From: Branchiostoma belcheri | Taxonomy: Eukaryota; Chordata; Leptocardii; Amphioxiformes; Branchiostomatidae | Length of the DNA: 64,000 bases | Assembly: GCF_001625305.1 (NCBI RefSeq) | Contig: NW_017803910.1 | Location: 1,201,040 to 1,265,039 of the forward strand | Direction: 5' to 3' | Made by a program: the position numbers and the translations under genes | Notes under the pieces: generated by a model | Told to the model about the DNA's origin: nothing | The model's input: the letters and a program-made list of their open reading frames with translations, nothing else | The model's database searches: none | Shown: piece by piece, positions 38,440 to 51,800 of the stretch | How the letters are laid out: each line of letters starts with the position of its first letter | Position numbering within the stretch: the first letter of the stretch is position 1

Positions 38440-41400
38440 ATGGCTGCCTGCGCCGAAAAAAATCTGACGGACGAAGAAGATTTCGACGAAGATGTTGTTT
38501 TTGAGAATTCTCCGCTTTACCAACATCTTCAAGACGTTGGACAGTTAGACTTTGAAGTCGGTAAGTTTGTAAAAGTTTGATTACTACGATTTCTACATTT
38601 GCAAATTGTTTTTATCGTGAGGCGGGGCGAGTTGTCATCAGAAAATAATTTTATCGCTTGTAACAGCTGATGTTGTTTTGACTACATTTTATTGGTCATC
38701 AGAGGCAAATTAACAGTAGTTTTACCGCTTATAAACGCATTTAATACTAAATAAGACAGCTACTTTTAAATCACACAACCTATTTATTGCAGAAATACTT
38801 CCAAACACACGTGTTTTTGCCATCGTATCCGACCTTCGCTACGTGAAAACCTTCCCCCAAACTTTTCCGTCTATTTTTAGCGCCGCACACCCCGGATGAC
38901 ATTACCGTGGCCACAGTTGTTACATTCTTCTTCACGGTACACTAAACTGTTACCAAGCCCGGCATTATCATAGCTGTTCCCCCGTGGGCTAATATGGGCA
39001 TCACTCCATGCTTAAAACCCTCACGCGTTTGTGGCTTGCAAAACCTTTCCCTCGGTCGATTTTCTAAAGGTTTACATCTGTAATACATGAGTTTGTCAGC
39101 TTAAATCTTTATGTTTTATAAAGAGGAGTGAGATGATGCACCATTTATAGAGAAAGGAGGAGCAATACGGGATTATTTTACTACAAACCAAACATCACAG
39201 TGTGGTGAGAATCGTCCTTCAGCAAATTTCACACCCGTGTCAGACAAGAGGGCAGGGCCTTATGGTCATGTGTACCCTGGTGTTAGTAGTACCAGATGTT
39301 AGCATTACCAAAAACAGCAGAGCTTTAACCAACAGGATTCCAGCCTATCCTAGAAGTAGGTCAAAATCCCGTATTTATGTGCGTGTACTAGCGGGTAGGT
39401 ACATATGTAGGCTTGCTATTTTTACATGCATTTCTGATTGCTTTTACGTACGACTGTTTGCAGGGACGACAACTTCAAAATGTAAACGGGAAGCAGAGAG
39501 CCTGACAGGAGCGCCAGGGTACCAGGCCTGGTTCAAAGGTGTCGTCATGTCAGTCCTGGGAAACATCCTCGGATTTCTCCTCCAGGTTGGAACATTTCCA
39601 AAGCGGGTGTTAGCAGAGGTCGAGCGAGGTTACGTGAAGCAGTACGTTTCCCTGTTGGTCCAGTCCAAACTTCTTCTGGATGACGACCACCACTTTCTCC
39701 AACTGTATGACCCGGATACCTACAGCGGTGACGACACAGATACAAACTGGTTTCTCTCAACAGATACACTGAAGCTGGAACAGTTCTCCACACATTTCGG
39801 TGCAGCAGTAGTCCTAGCCATCGCTCTTTTCCTCCAACAGAACTACTGGTTGGTTGTAACACTGCTGGTTCTGCCAGGAGCTCTATGTTTAACCGGCTGG
39901 TTTGCATTGTTTATCAGAAGACATCATGAACATAAATCAACCGTGACCTTGTTAAGGACGTGGTTGGTGGAAGGGGAGAAGTGCGTTACCCTCGCGAGAA
40001 AGAGCTTCCGTCACATCCAGGAGAGAGAACTGGTAGCACGAGGGTTTACCATGGTCCACGGACAAGTTCCTTTAGAGAGAATGATCCACAGTCGGCTGTG
40101 GCAGAGTCAACAACAGTGTGCATCGCTACGGGCGACTCTTGTCCGCGTAACTTCGGACATGATACAGCAGCACAGGAAGGCAGTTCATCAGCTGTTACAA
40201 GATTATCCACTCAACTCAGAAGTGGACAACACCAACAGTTACATCAGTGTTATACCACTACAGGAACTCACCAATCAGCTTCTGAATGATACATCGCAGG
40301 TTTGTACTTACCTTACCTTTATACATCAATCAGGACTTAACAACATTCCAGTTAACCCTAGAAAATCTTATATGTTCTGAAGATGAAATTACGACTTATT
40401 TTCTGTCAAATAATTTAAATGACCCACATGTGCCATGAAACTAAAGGACGGCATTTAAAAGTGTATTAAACTTTCCACCATTACATTTTCCTGTACATTT
40501 CTGATGTACAGTAACAGCTTTCATCAGTCCTTGTACATTAGTGTCATGCTGGAAGCTAAAAAATGTGGCACTGGACTGTATGCCCTCTAATTACTGCACA
40601 CAATAAACAAGAAAGCTTTTATTATGTTATTTTCAATGCAAAATCTGTTTAGCTGTTATATGACTCCACCATACATTTTGATCAGAAGAACATGTGGACA
40701 TCAGATTGTAACTTGATAAAACTTGCATGTGTTCTAAAGTCATTACAGGAGGTACAGTACATACACTAGTCCCAGTGTGCAGTGATACTGGTACAGTTCT
40801 ATATTTAGTTTGCCAGCCGACAGCTGCAGCCAGCCTGGTACACGTGGTTAGTATGTAGAGGTCAGGGGAGATATGGGTCTGTGGTTGTCTCAGATTAACG
40901 AAGAATGCGTCTGGCCTAGTTATATCTGGACTGAGATAGCAGATGACCATCACGTGCATAAAAACCTGGTGGTGAATTATGAGCATGACCATAATCACAT
41001 TATGGCAGTTCACACTTTATCCTTAAAAACTGCTCGCATCAAACGCCTAAAAACATGTCAAAAAGAAGCCGAGGCCCAAACCCCTGTTCATTGTTGTTGT
41101 ACTCTTTGAAGCCTCCATCCGTACTTTTACAGGTAGAAGTGAACGATGACAACAGTTCACTGAAATCACTGAAGAATCTAGTCCAGCTCCAAGCTGACCA
41201 AGTGTCTGAGTTCGTCCGACGATTTGCCCTTGGCTTTTCACCCTCCACTCACCACACTTCCGAACCCACCCACGGTCAAGAGGTCATCTCATCCTTTAGG
41301 GAAACCCTGCAGAAGTTGGGAGAAGTCTCAGAGAGTGGGGCAAAGGTCTTGGAGAAGCAGTATGACTTTCAGACGAAGTATGGTGTGGCCAAAGAGCAGG

Positions 41401-42852
41401 AGAAGATGTTGAGACCTGAAAACAGTCCGTTGGTGGGTCTGCATACAGCCATTCACAGTCTGGGACTACATCTGCAAGTCACCATGTCTAGGGTATGTAT
41501 GTATGTATTAGCTACCAAGTTTGTGTCAAGTGTCAACATGAACATAAAAGTATGTTTTCATCATTCAACTGAGGACGTTATATATTATATCATGAGGAGG
41601 TTATATATTATATCATAGATATAATTTCCTTGATTCAACATATATAGATGTACCATTAACATCATGGTGGCCACTGTTTTCTCAGGTGAACTCAATTGAA
41701 GGCAGCATCTGTGCAGCTATGGATGTCCCCCAGCAGGATTGGACTGAACTGCAGCAGGAAGTCATGCAGCAGCTACAGGAAGTGGAGACACAGCTGCAGG
41801 CCTGCAAGGAATGCTGGGAAGAGGGATCCAGACAACTCCACAACCTGGATGACAACACGACGGATGCGGCGCGCTCTCATGTCGACTCGGATTCCGAGAG
41901 TGAGAAACCGATCGATAGCAGGACAGTGGAGGACGTGATTTCTGTTCTCCTGGTTTCCGCAGACGCGAATGATGTCATAGGCGACCCCCTGATAGAAGAG
42001 CAAGTGTTTGAAGCGTACATCAATGAAGAGCACAACACTGTAGACGGGGATGGGTACGATCCACTGTTGACTCCAGAAGAAAGGGAACAACAGAAAAAGG
42101 AGAGAGCCGAAGCCAAGAAGATGGTGAGAGAACTTAAGAACGTCTTAACCGTACGGAAGCAAGAAAGGGAAAGGAAGAACAAAACAGGAGACGAGGAAGC
42201 AAAAGAGACAGTGAATAATCCTCCCAATGTCTTAAGTGAGCCAACTGAGAAGACGAAAACTGAAGATGTAGTAAATGATGGAAGTCTAAGACAGCAGTTA
42301 GAAGTTCCAGAGCAGGATGACGTTTTAAGACGTTACAGTCCCGTGATGTCAGATGTCTATGGAAGTGGCCGAAGATCAAAAAGTTCATCATTTGATGAAG
42401 AAGATACAGACCTAACTGATAGAGTCAGGCTAGTGGCACAGGACAACGAGTCTCATTTGTACAACACTTCGGAAGAGGATGGAATGAACCATTGTGAAGT
42501 GAATGGGGGAGTAGAGGTTGACTGTATTCCCAAACTTGTAAATGGCAACATAGAACAAGTGGCTAGGGGAGCATGTAACGGAACAGATAGTAGGAATGGA
42601 CAGAACCAAGATGACATTGCGGTTGAGGATAGATGTAGGAAAAGCGGTTATGCCAGATTGTCTGAAGGTAGCAGTGAGGAGGGATGTGTGAGTGGGCAGG
42701 CAGGACTTGGCGGGTACTCCTTCCAGGCTAGTCTGGCAGCCCAGGCCGTGGCAAGGTCACGCCAACTGGGACTGGGGGCAGCCATGCTGCAGGAGCAAAG
42801 CTTTGGGGACGAGGAAAAGTTTGGTTCTGACAGCGATGATGGTGGAGACTAG
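38440..42852 (+). CDS. VEZT: Vezatin
   Basis: Four coding exons: 38440-38560, 39464-40299, 41133-41492, 41686-42852; 827 residues. The N-terminus has [20 protein letters not shown], almost the same as human vezatin. Exon 2 codes two adjacent membrane spans ([19 protein letters not shown] and [18 protein letters not shown]) and the conserved [20 protein letters not shown]. The last exon is acidic and charged, with a coiled-coil stretch ([20 protein letters not shown]), and ends near [13 protein letters not shown], again as in human. Vezatin is a membrane protein of adherens junctions that links cadherin complexes to myosin VIIA; that role comes from vertebrates. An in-frame ATG lies 21 bp upstream (38419), but the chosen one has the better context. 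The gene is tail-to-tail with STT3B. Confidence 0.95.
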
Positions 42853-45800
42853 GAAAGAAAGACAATCTTACAGATTCCTTTGTCCAACATGTAGTTACAT
42901 ATACGTGTATGTCTTGTAGTATATCTTACATGTATTTGAGTCTTTCCAACCATTACTAATTAAAGGTGCTACTTGCCTAGCTGGTTGACCATACTTCAAA
43001 AGTTACATACTGAAGCCTGGGGATCAGGTATTCAGCTTTCTGTTCCAGACTAACAAGAGAGCTAACAATTTCATTATAAAGCAACCTTAGACCATTATGA
43101 CAGATAAGAAGCGACACACTTAATTACAACAGTTCAGGTCAAAATGTAGTATTGACATTTTTTGAAAGAATACTTGCTATCAAAGCGATTTTTAGCTCTT
43201 AGTATAAAATTTAAGTCTTTCTGCCCTTCTTGTACTCTGAACTGTTAATAAAGCTTCCTGTCAGAGACTACATGTCTATTAAAAGTGGTAGCAATGATGA
43301 ATAGGAGTGCTCATGTATAGTAAAGGCATTTGTATGATGTGGTTGTGACAGTGTGTCTGTATGTAAGAAATGAATGTAAGAGCTCGTACATCAGTTAAGA
43401 CTGATGAACACAAATGATTTTTTATTTTCTAGAAACAACCAAACTACTCAATACAATGTTGGCCTACAATGTCACAGTCCTACAATCAACATTTCATTCC
43501 ACTGTCTCCTGAATTGTCTCTAAAGAACAAAATGCTACATGACGTTGTCTTATAATGTGTAACTGTACATCAAGTATTTATGTATTGCATTTTATTTGTC
43601 ATTGGCTGAAGATGGGAATTTTCCAGTCCCAAATGGTATTAGAATTGCTACATTTTTACAATAATTGTAACCCACATTTCACAAATACAATGTAGTTCAG
43701 GACTAATTCCCAAACATTGTCTTCAATGAACCTGTTCTTGAAGACACAATTAAGTTCAATTAGCTGTTTGTCTGACATTTCTAGCCCAAAAATCTGGATA
43801 CATGTACATGTACTTCACGTGAAATTGTTGTCAAAAGGTCATGATGAAAATTTTTGGGTACACATAATGTGTTTCCTATGCATGAAAAAAACAGGATCAG
43901 ATATAAGTGATATGGCAAAATTCTGAAATATTGAAACCTTGGTTACTGAGAACCAACAAGAGAGGTTTGTTGTAATTATTTGGGAGACCAAATCAGTAAC
44001 AACATAATTTATCAAGAAATAACTGACAGAAATGATAGAAAAATCCAAGTTTTGTGTTGGAAATTTCAGTTGTTCAACCTTGTTGCATAATGATTTCTAC
44101 CCAAGACATTAGAGAGTCCTATATAATGCCATTGTTTCTACTAATCCAGATGAACGTTCAAGCTAAGATTCAGCCCTTAAATCAGTGACAGTGAAAATGT
44201 TATGCAACACTGACAAGGGTATATACAGTAATCTGATCAGGGTACATTAGAACAAATTTCCTGATCTACAGTAGATGAGCTTTCAACAAATTCCCCCTCC
44301 CACATGAAAATTATGTGTTCTATTGACTTGTCTTACACTCACTGAAACCCTGCAAATTGAACAAAAGCTTTGCTTTTGATATATTACACTTGGCTTCATT
44401 GGGAAGGTTATTTTACATTTGCATCTATTTTCCCTTTGTACCAAAATAACACCATTATTTGGTAAAAAAAAAATCCCCCACACCTACATTGAAATCTGCA
44501 TGAAAAATGTTGACTCCACATCAATTTATGTTAGAAATAAGTTTGATATTACTACTGTACTATCGTCCAGAAAAAGTCAATTTACTTGAAAAGCAAAAGA
44601 TGATGTACTTTCAACCTAGGTCTTCAAGCACTACTTTAAACACTACATGTACCTTGATAAGAAACTATAGCTGCGAAAGACTAAAACCACCCAAACCAGT
44701 ATTTTTACGATGAAAATTGATTTGAGCATACTGTAACTGTGATTTACGATTACAGAGACTTAATTTTGCTGTAGGAGGGGAAAGTAGTTTCCATATGAAA
44801 CATAACAAATGTAAATTATTGCATGTTTATTGTGAAAGAGTTCTCAGGCTTTCAGTGCCATGCAGTCCTAAATGTAGAACAAATACAAAACCCAGTTTGG
44901 TAATATTCGCTGTGAAACTTGATGTTGTATGTAGACGTACAAAAAGTAGATAACAAATCAACAGATCAAAATTTGTACATACTTGCACAAGTCCATCCAC
45001 CAAGAAAAGACAAAAATAAATGCAGAACTTCGATATGTTGTATTAATAGAAATTCATCCCACATTTGCATAAATCCATTTAAGATAATAGCCAATATAAA
45101 CTGTGGCAACCTAATGAAATTAATAAGGCAGAATTACTGACCATAGACAATTGAAATACATGGTCATTATACATATTAATAGATTAGACATACCCATGAA
45201 TAAAGGCATGTTTGAATAGTTCCGAGTATCATGAAATTGATACAATTTCTGGGATGTGAAGGGAGGATCATTTCAAACTTGTACATTAATGTCAGTTGGA
45301 GTCTGAATTAGGGGTTATCATGAATATGGTACTAATGATCATGGTAATGCTAAAACCCCTACACCAGCCTCCAATCCCTTTATACATCTTTGATGTAAGA
45401 TGTTTCAACAACACAAAAAGCAGAGTTACATGACAGCTATATGTATTGTTTGCAGATTTGTGTTGCTACAATTTTATTCCTTGTACTAGTGTGTTGGTTG
45501 AACATGACACAAAAATTATCAGGACTCCCACCCCAGCAGCATTTAGCAGGATAGAATGCAAGTCAACAGTGACTACTAGTATTCCTAATGTTTTATAGTG
45601 TAGATTCATCAAGCTACATTGTACTTTCTGGGTTCCATGCAAAATCCGGGCTGAGATAGTGAACACTCAAGTCATCTAATGGTCAAAACTAAATCACTAC
45701 TACTAGTTCTGGAGCGTCTAAATTGCATTTGTATACACTGTTTTTTACACACTTTTTTGTAACCTTACATCAAATTTTTTCATTTTTCTTCTCAAAAACT

Positions 45801-45879
45801 TCTCTCCTCTGGATGAACTACTGGATCCTCAGGGGGGAGGGGGGGCGGTGCAGATGGTTGATTGACAGCTGGTTCTTGT
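42853..45879. other. Convergent 3' region of VEZT and STT3B; no gene seen
   Basis: AT-rich sequence without a conserved frame. VEZT probably ends near 43280. TTTATT words that could be STT3B poly(A) signals occur at several points, including 44826 and 43421, so a long STT3B 3'UTR of up to 2.4 kb is possible. No clear repeat family was recognised. Confidence 0.5.
43257..43262 (+). promoter_or_regulatory. VEZT: Likely poly(A) signal of VEZT
   Basis: AATAAA in GTTAATAAAGCTTCC, about 405 bp after the stop; the first consensus hexamer downstream. Confidence 0.55.
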
Positions 45880-48800
45880 TTACTTCTTGGAGGAGGTTTT
45901 CCTGCTGGGTTTCTTGTTCTTGCTGGATGGTCTCTTCCCCTTCTTTATCAACATCTTGTTCTTGATGAATCCTCGTTTTCTTTTTCCCGACTGTGAGAAG
46001 GCAAAATAGACATCAGTGAGAATGATGTGAATGTAAAATTCAAAAATGAGAAGTAGATGTTGTAGTTCCTTTACAAAGAAAAAAAATGATTAGAACAACC
46101 CAGTCGAATGAAAGCCCATCTGTATTGGTAGAATCCATAAAGTGAAAGTGATCTTGATCCAGTTTAGCTCATTGAAGAGCTAATCTTCTACTGGTCGTGA
46201 CAGAGAAGACAGACGCTATGTACAGTATTTACAGGGTCATTGTACCGGGGAAATTCCCCTAGCTCTTTTCGACAAGCACAATGAACAGTGGACCACGGTT
46301 AACGTCCCGTCCAAAGGACTGCGACCCTAAACAGTAGCATGCATGTCAGGTGAGCGACATCAGCTGGGATTCGAACTCCCAACCTCTTAGTCCAAAGGCA
46401 GGATCGCTAACCACTGGACTACGCACGCTACTATCTACTACTACTATCTCCATAGTTGTGGAGCTTACGCTTACTTCTAACACAAACATGATGAGCTTAA
46501 ACTCTACAACCACAAATGTATATAAAAACCCATGTTCACCTTTCTGGAAGTGAACTTGGTTTTGGGCTTGATGTCAGTCTTCCTGACGGTGTGGTCTAAT
46601 CTAACCCGGTTGTCCTGTTTCTTGACCTTGTAGATCCTGACCAGCCAGTGTTCCGTGGTGTAGGCCTCCTCCAGGTGCTGGAAACTGATGTCTTTGTTCC
46701 CTATCTCCACGTTCCTGGTCCGGTCAAAACCAGGGGGAGTTCGGAAGTCCAGCTACAAAAAAAAAACCCACAATTTTCAAAATCATGATTGTCTTGAAAT
46801 GGACAAACATTCATTTTTGTAGGCCTGTTTCTGTTTTGTAAACTTTCCCATATCTTCTTTTTTGACAAGAATTTGTATGTACTAACCTGCATCTCCCCAA
46901 ACCTGTAGTAGCAGAGTTTGTACATGAGACAGTTCAGCAGGGTCTTGGAGCCGGCCTTGTCCACTCGGAACTCTCCTTGGGGGGTGAAGTAGTCACCTTC
47001 CTAACAGGGACAGGAAAAAAGACTTCTTATACCCATAAATGTTACCTTTAGGCCACACCAATTTAATTTGTTGGTTCTCGGATTTTTTCAGAAAAAAAAT
47101 GAAGCGACAGGGCGAAAAAAAATAAAAATAAAAACAGGCCTAGGCATCCTATTATAGCCCCAAATGCTTCGATTGGAGCCATAAAGTCAACACAAAAGGC
47201 TGGGATAAAATTTAAACAATGAATTTTGAACTTTTAACCAAACCACTGCATCAAAAGTTTGAAAAACTGTAACAACTAGGAAGAAAAGGACTTTCCTCAA
47301 CTGTTGGGAGCAAAATATGAGCATCTTTTAGATTATTCAGAACCAGAATTTTTTTTTTTTTTTTTGCAAATCAAGAAAAAAATGAAGAGGCGAATCCGAG
47401 AACCAACAAATTAAATTGGTGTGGCCTTATAGTGATATATTTAGTCAATCTTTAAGCTATTATTAATCCATTTATCCATTCACAGATCCAACCTGTCAAC
47501 CAACCATCCATCCACCCAAACACCCACCCACCCATACACCCAACCCACAAACCAACCACTTACCCTGATCTCCTTGGGGTGTTCCCCCTCTGCAATCCTC
47601 ACCATCCACAAGAACTTGTTGATGTCATCGCCTGAGTAGCCAATCACGCCTCCGAATATAACCAGCACATAGTCCACATCCAGGGCCTTCATGATCTCAT
47701 AAGCCCTCGTCTCATTGGACGACATGGCCTTTCCAACCTGTAAAACAGCAGCAGTAGCCAATCATCAGTGTCTGACAAATATAGTATGTCATATTACAGC
47801 TGTCATATAATTGGAACCTAGATGAATTCTACAGCACTATGCAAAGCTTCTAGCAAAACTTTACCTGTAATGGTGGCTGTGTAGTAGTTTAACCTTTTCT
47901 AAGCTGCATAATCTGCTAATTGTAACAAATAAGAACCTGTGAAGACATGCTTGATAAGCCAAAGGTTAAAGTGAGTCAGACTTTACCCGTAATATTGGCC
48001 ATGACACGACACACAGGAAAATATACAAGCATAAATACACTGACAACTTTGGTAAGCCAAGGGTTATGAAGAGCCAGACTGACCAGTGCTATGTGGCTGT
48101 TGTTCCACGTGTTGTTGTCCACCAGAGTGGTTCGGTTGGCCATGCCGGCAATCTGGTACCCGTAGTCCCACCACGACATCACGCGGGAGTGGTCGTCCGT
48201 GTTCTGCCTCAGCCAATAGTACGCCTCCCTGAAGTCGTCCAGGATGTTGCGGGATCCGTCGTGGTTGTAGGAGGCGAGCACGACGCTGGGGCTGGAGTAG
48301 GCATTGCTGGTAACCCAGGTGCAGTGCACCGCGAACATCATCAGGATCATCATGACCGCCATCACCACGATGGTCTTCACGTTCCCGCCCAGACTCTCCG
48401 GCTCCCCGCTGGGCTCGTGGCGAATCTTCCTCACCTTCCCTGCCTTCGTTAGAAAGGTCATGACACAACGTCAGAAACAGGATACAGGAGTTTTCTTTTA
48501 CACAACCAAGATAGTTTACCTTGCTGACGTTCGGTGTCTATCGACACCTTCCTACCTACAGTGGCGAGAAGCAGAACTCCAGTCAGAAGCTCTGAGGAAG
48601 GTGTCTGATAGACACCGAAATGTCAGCAAGGTAAACTATCTCGGTTGTGTAAAAGAAAACTCCTCTATCCTATACTTTACCAACCTGATGAAGCTATTTT
48701 CGGTTTGTAGTCATGAAACCAGGGCCTGTCAGTTATGGCAGTGGATTGATTTTTACCTCTGCTAAGGATATATTCTATCAATGTTAATCTGTTTATTGTC

Positions 48801-51800
48801 TTTTGGGTTGATTGTGTTGAAGAATATGTATACCTTTAAAAACGTCTCTGAAATTCAATGAAAACTGCTGGTTACTTGGTTTATAATCAAGTCCCAGTAC
48901 CTACCAGCTGAGGGTGTTGAACATCACACACACACATATTCATGGAGAACAGAAACATACATGGAATGATTGATAGACTGAGGGAAGGTAGTGTGAGAGG
49001 AGTATGGAAGAGTGCTTCTATCCATCTATGTAGAGCCATATCTTTATATATTTTATACATCTAGTTGTTTTCTGTATCTACAGTATACAGAGTGTGATTC
49101 TAATCTCGTGTGTATAAGTTTGTTTGGTGAAAGAAAGAATGAAAGATAGGCAGAAGGAGGAGTGGATAGTGGACAATGACCCAAAAAAGAAAAATGAATG
49201 AACAACAACTTACTGTTTTGGTTACCTTATCATACAGATCTTTGCTTTTGTTTCTTTTGTCACCCTCTTCGTCATCTTCGCTTTCGTCCTCGATGTGGTG
49301 GACTTTCGGCGTGTCGTCCACGAGGTAGCGTTCCAGTACGTTAGAGAACGCGATGGCGGAGAGAATGCAGACCACAGGCGTCAGGGTCAGCATGAGACGA
49401 ACCATCACTCCGGCAAAGTAGCTGGCACTGATGGCGTACAGCACAACTGTGGAGAGGTGGGAGTTTTCAATTCTTATATTGTACTTTGCCATCAAAAGTA
49501 CATATCTTGCACATACATGCTTAATACACAATGTATCAGATTACCCCTATCAGATTCCAATGTACAAATCTGGTATTCAAATTTTTAAAAGCAGTGCAAT
49601 CAAAAGGCGTTTGAAGTATTCTATTGAACATTTGGAAGGCCGTATGATATTACCATTATAGAAACCGATCATATAGCTAGTTATCACACAGGCCAGAACA
49701 CCCATATCGAACGTTATCATGGCCCAGGTATGACAGAAAATCAAGTATCTGCGGCAGGGCTGTAGCCAACTCGATTTTCTTCCGTCATGATTGGGAAATT
49801 AGCTTTAAAAATGCAATTTCCCAAATTTTGAGAGGCAAACAATGGATTGAGGGTGGTTGTCAGTGGTTCTTCAGATGTTCTTATATTTTTACCAAAGATT
49901 TTTTCCATCACACCCTGCAAAGTTTGGGCAATGGACGGAAAAACAGACACTGGCTAGAGCGCTTACTGTAAATGCATTTATGTTCGCGAGGACTAAATTT
50001 CGCGCAACGGAGCAAATAGAGAGTTCGCGAGGGATTTTAGTTCGCTATACAGCAGAACCAAATACAAAAGGGAATGCCGACTTTTGATAATCGCCGGATA
50101 ACCAGTGATTTTCCGCGCACCCCCTTTTTCATCATGGGTTTGCCCGGCAATATTTTTCTTTAGTCACGCAAAATCGCCGGCTATGGAATTTTTAGGAAAA
50201 CGCTACGGTGATTTGGGGTCAATATTTCGTTAGTTGCAGTTTAAAAATTCACACAGAACTGATGGCTCGCGCAGGAATCATATGCATGGATTTGTATCGT
50301 ACCGAAGGACCAGGCATCGAACTGTTTGATTTTCACTCGGATATTCAAAGATGAACTCGTAAAATATATTTTCAAAAACAAGAAAACTTTGTTTCCCGGC
50401 ATTTATCTCTTGAAATACGGCGCTGATTTGACACAAAAATTAGTTTCATGCACCGCACGCGGCCTGTTCAGCTAGCTGTTGTTGTTGACGGTATGCAAAT
50501 CCCGCGTCACGTGTCCGCATTTCGCGTCTCTGATTGGTTGTGCACCAGCTGGAGCAGTGCTGCGACGGTAACATACAAGCGGGCCGACGCCATGTAAACA
50601 CATTTTCTTTGTTTGGATATAAGCGCTAAAACGCTATTTTCCACAACCATACACCGATCTTCTAGTTAAGAAATACACAGTTCCAAGAATCTTTCGGGAA
50701 AATATACATCTCTATGCGGATTTTTGGCGTTTTCGGCATGATTAGCGTGCACGTAAAACCGGAAGTATACGGACCTCGGCGTGGGTTTGTCGTACCCACG
50801 CTACATTTTTTAGCGTTTTTACCCTGCGTTTTCCAGTCAAAACGATAAACAACTCCCGCTACGGAGAACCCAGTAACATTTCAGATCCCAGCAATTATGT
50901 TTTTGATAAAAATATTTGTGGATGTACCCGCATTTTAGCCGTATTCCTGTCGCAAGCGGCCCCGCGCCGTGCACGCTAAGATTTTTGTACGCAGTTGACA
51001 CGGCCTGACACAGGATTATAATAAATACTAGTAAATAATTCTGATACTCAACAATAACGCATAAATATTTTATTTCTTGAAGAAGAGCTGGTCTACTTTT
51101 ATTTGTGTTCCTGCTGAGACGATAGTTCTACTTGGCTCTGTAGCGTTCATAATTTACCCCCCCCCCCTTGGGCATAACCATATGTCCGGTGGAAACATAT
51201 GGAAGACGGAAGGAGTGTATACGGTGAACTGTTCGCGAGGGACATGACTTCACGAAGCAAGGCTCTTCGCGAAAACCGCGAAGCTAAATCCCTCTCGAAT
51301 AAAAATGCATTTACAGTATCTGCGGCCTGAACAAGAAAGCAGAGTCTACCCACTGAAGACTCTCTCGTCGTTAATCTTCTTGATGCAGAACCAGACGCCG
51401 GCGGGAAACGTGCAGACTAACACGTGCAGGTCGAAGAAGAAGGAGACCCAGGTGGTCGGCTGGTGCTCCGACACTGACGCGATGATCGGGATGTGGATCT
51501 TAGCATACCTGGAGGGGAGGGGGGGAGTGAATCAGAGTTTCAATCTCCATACAAGTCTCCATACAATATATTACTACTTAATGACAGACGGCCATCAAAA
51601 CTCGGATCTTGCATTGTTAAACAAGTTGTTGTGAATGAAGAATTTTGCTATTCAATATTGTACATGTACATTATTATATTGTACATATATGACAAGACAT
51701 ATACATAAGGCGCATGGCTGCTATCTGATCTTGACTGTGTATGGTTTACAGTAAATAAAACTAAAACAGAAAATAGTGTAAAACTTCCAGTACTGTCACT

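Noticed and set aside
48064-48468. Arg/Gly/Glu-rich frames on both strands
   Set aside because: Shadows of the STT3B exon 48084-48443, which carries WWDYG in the true frame.
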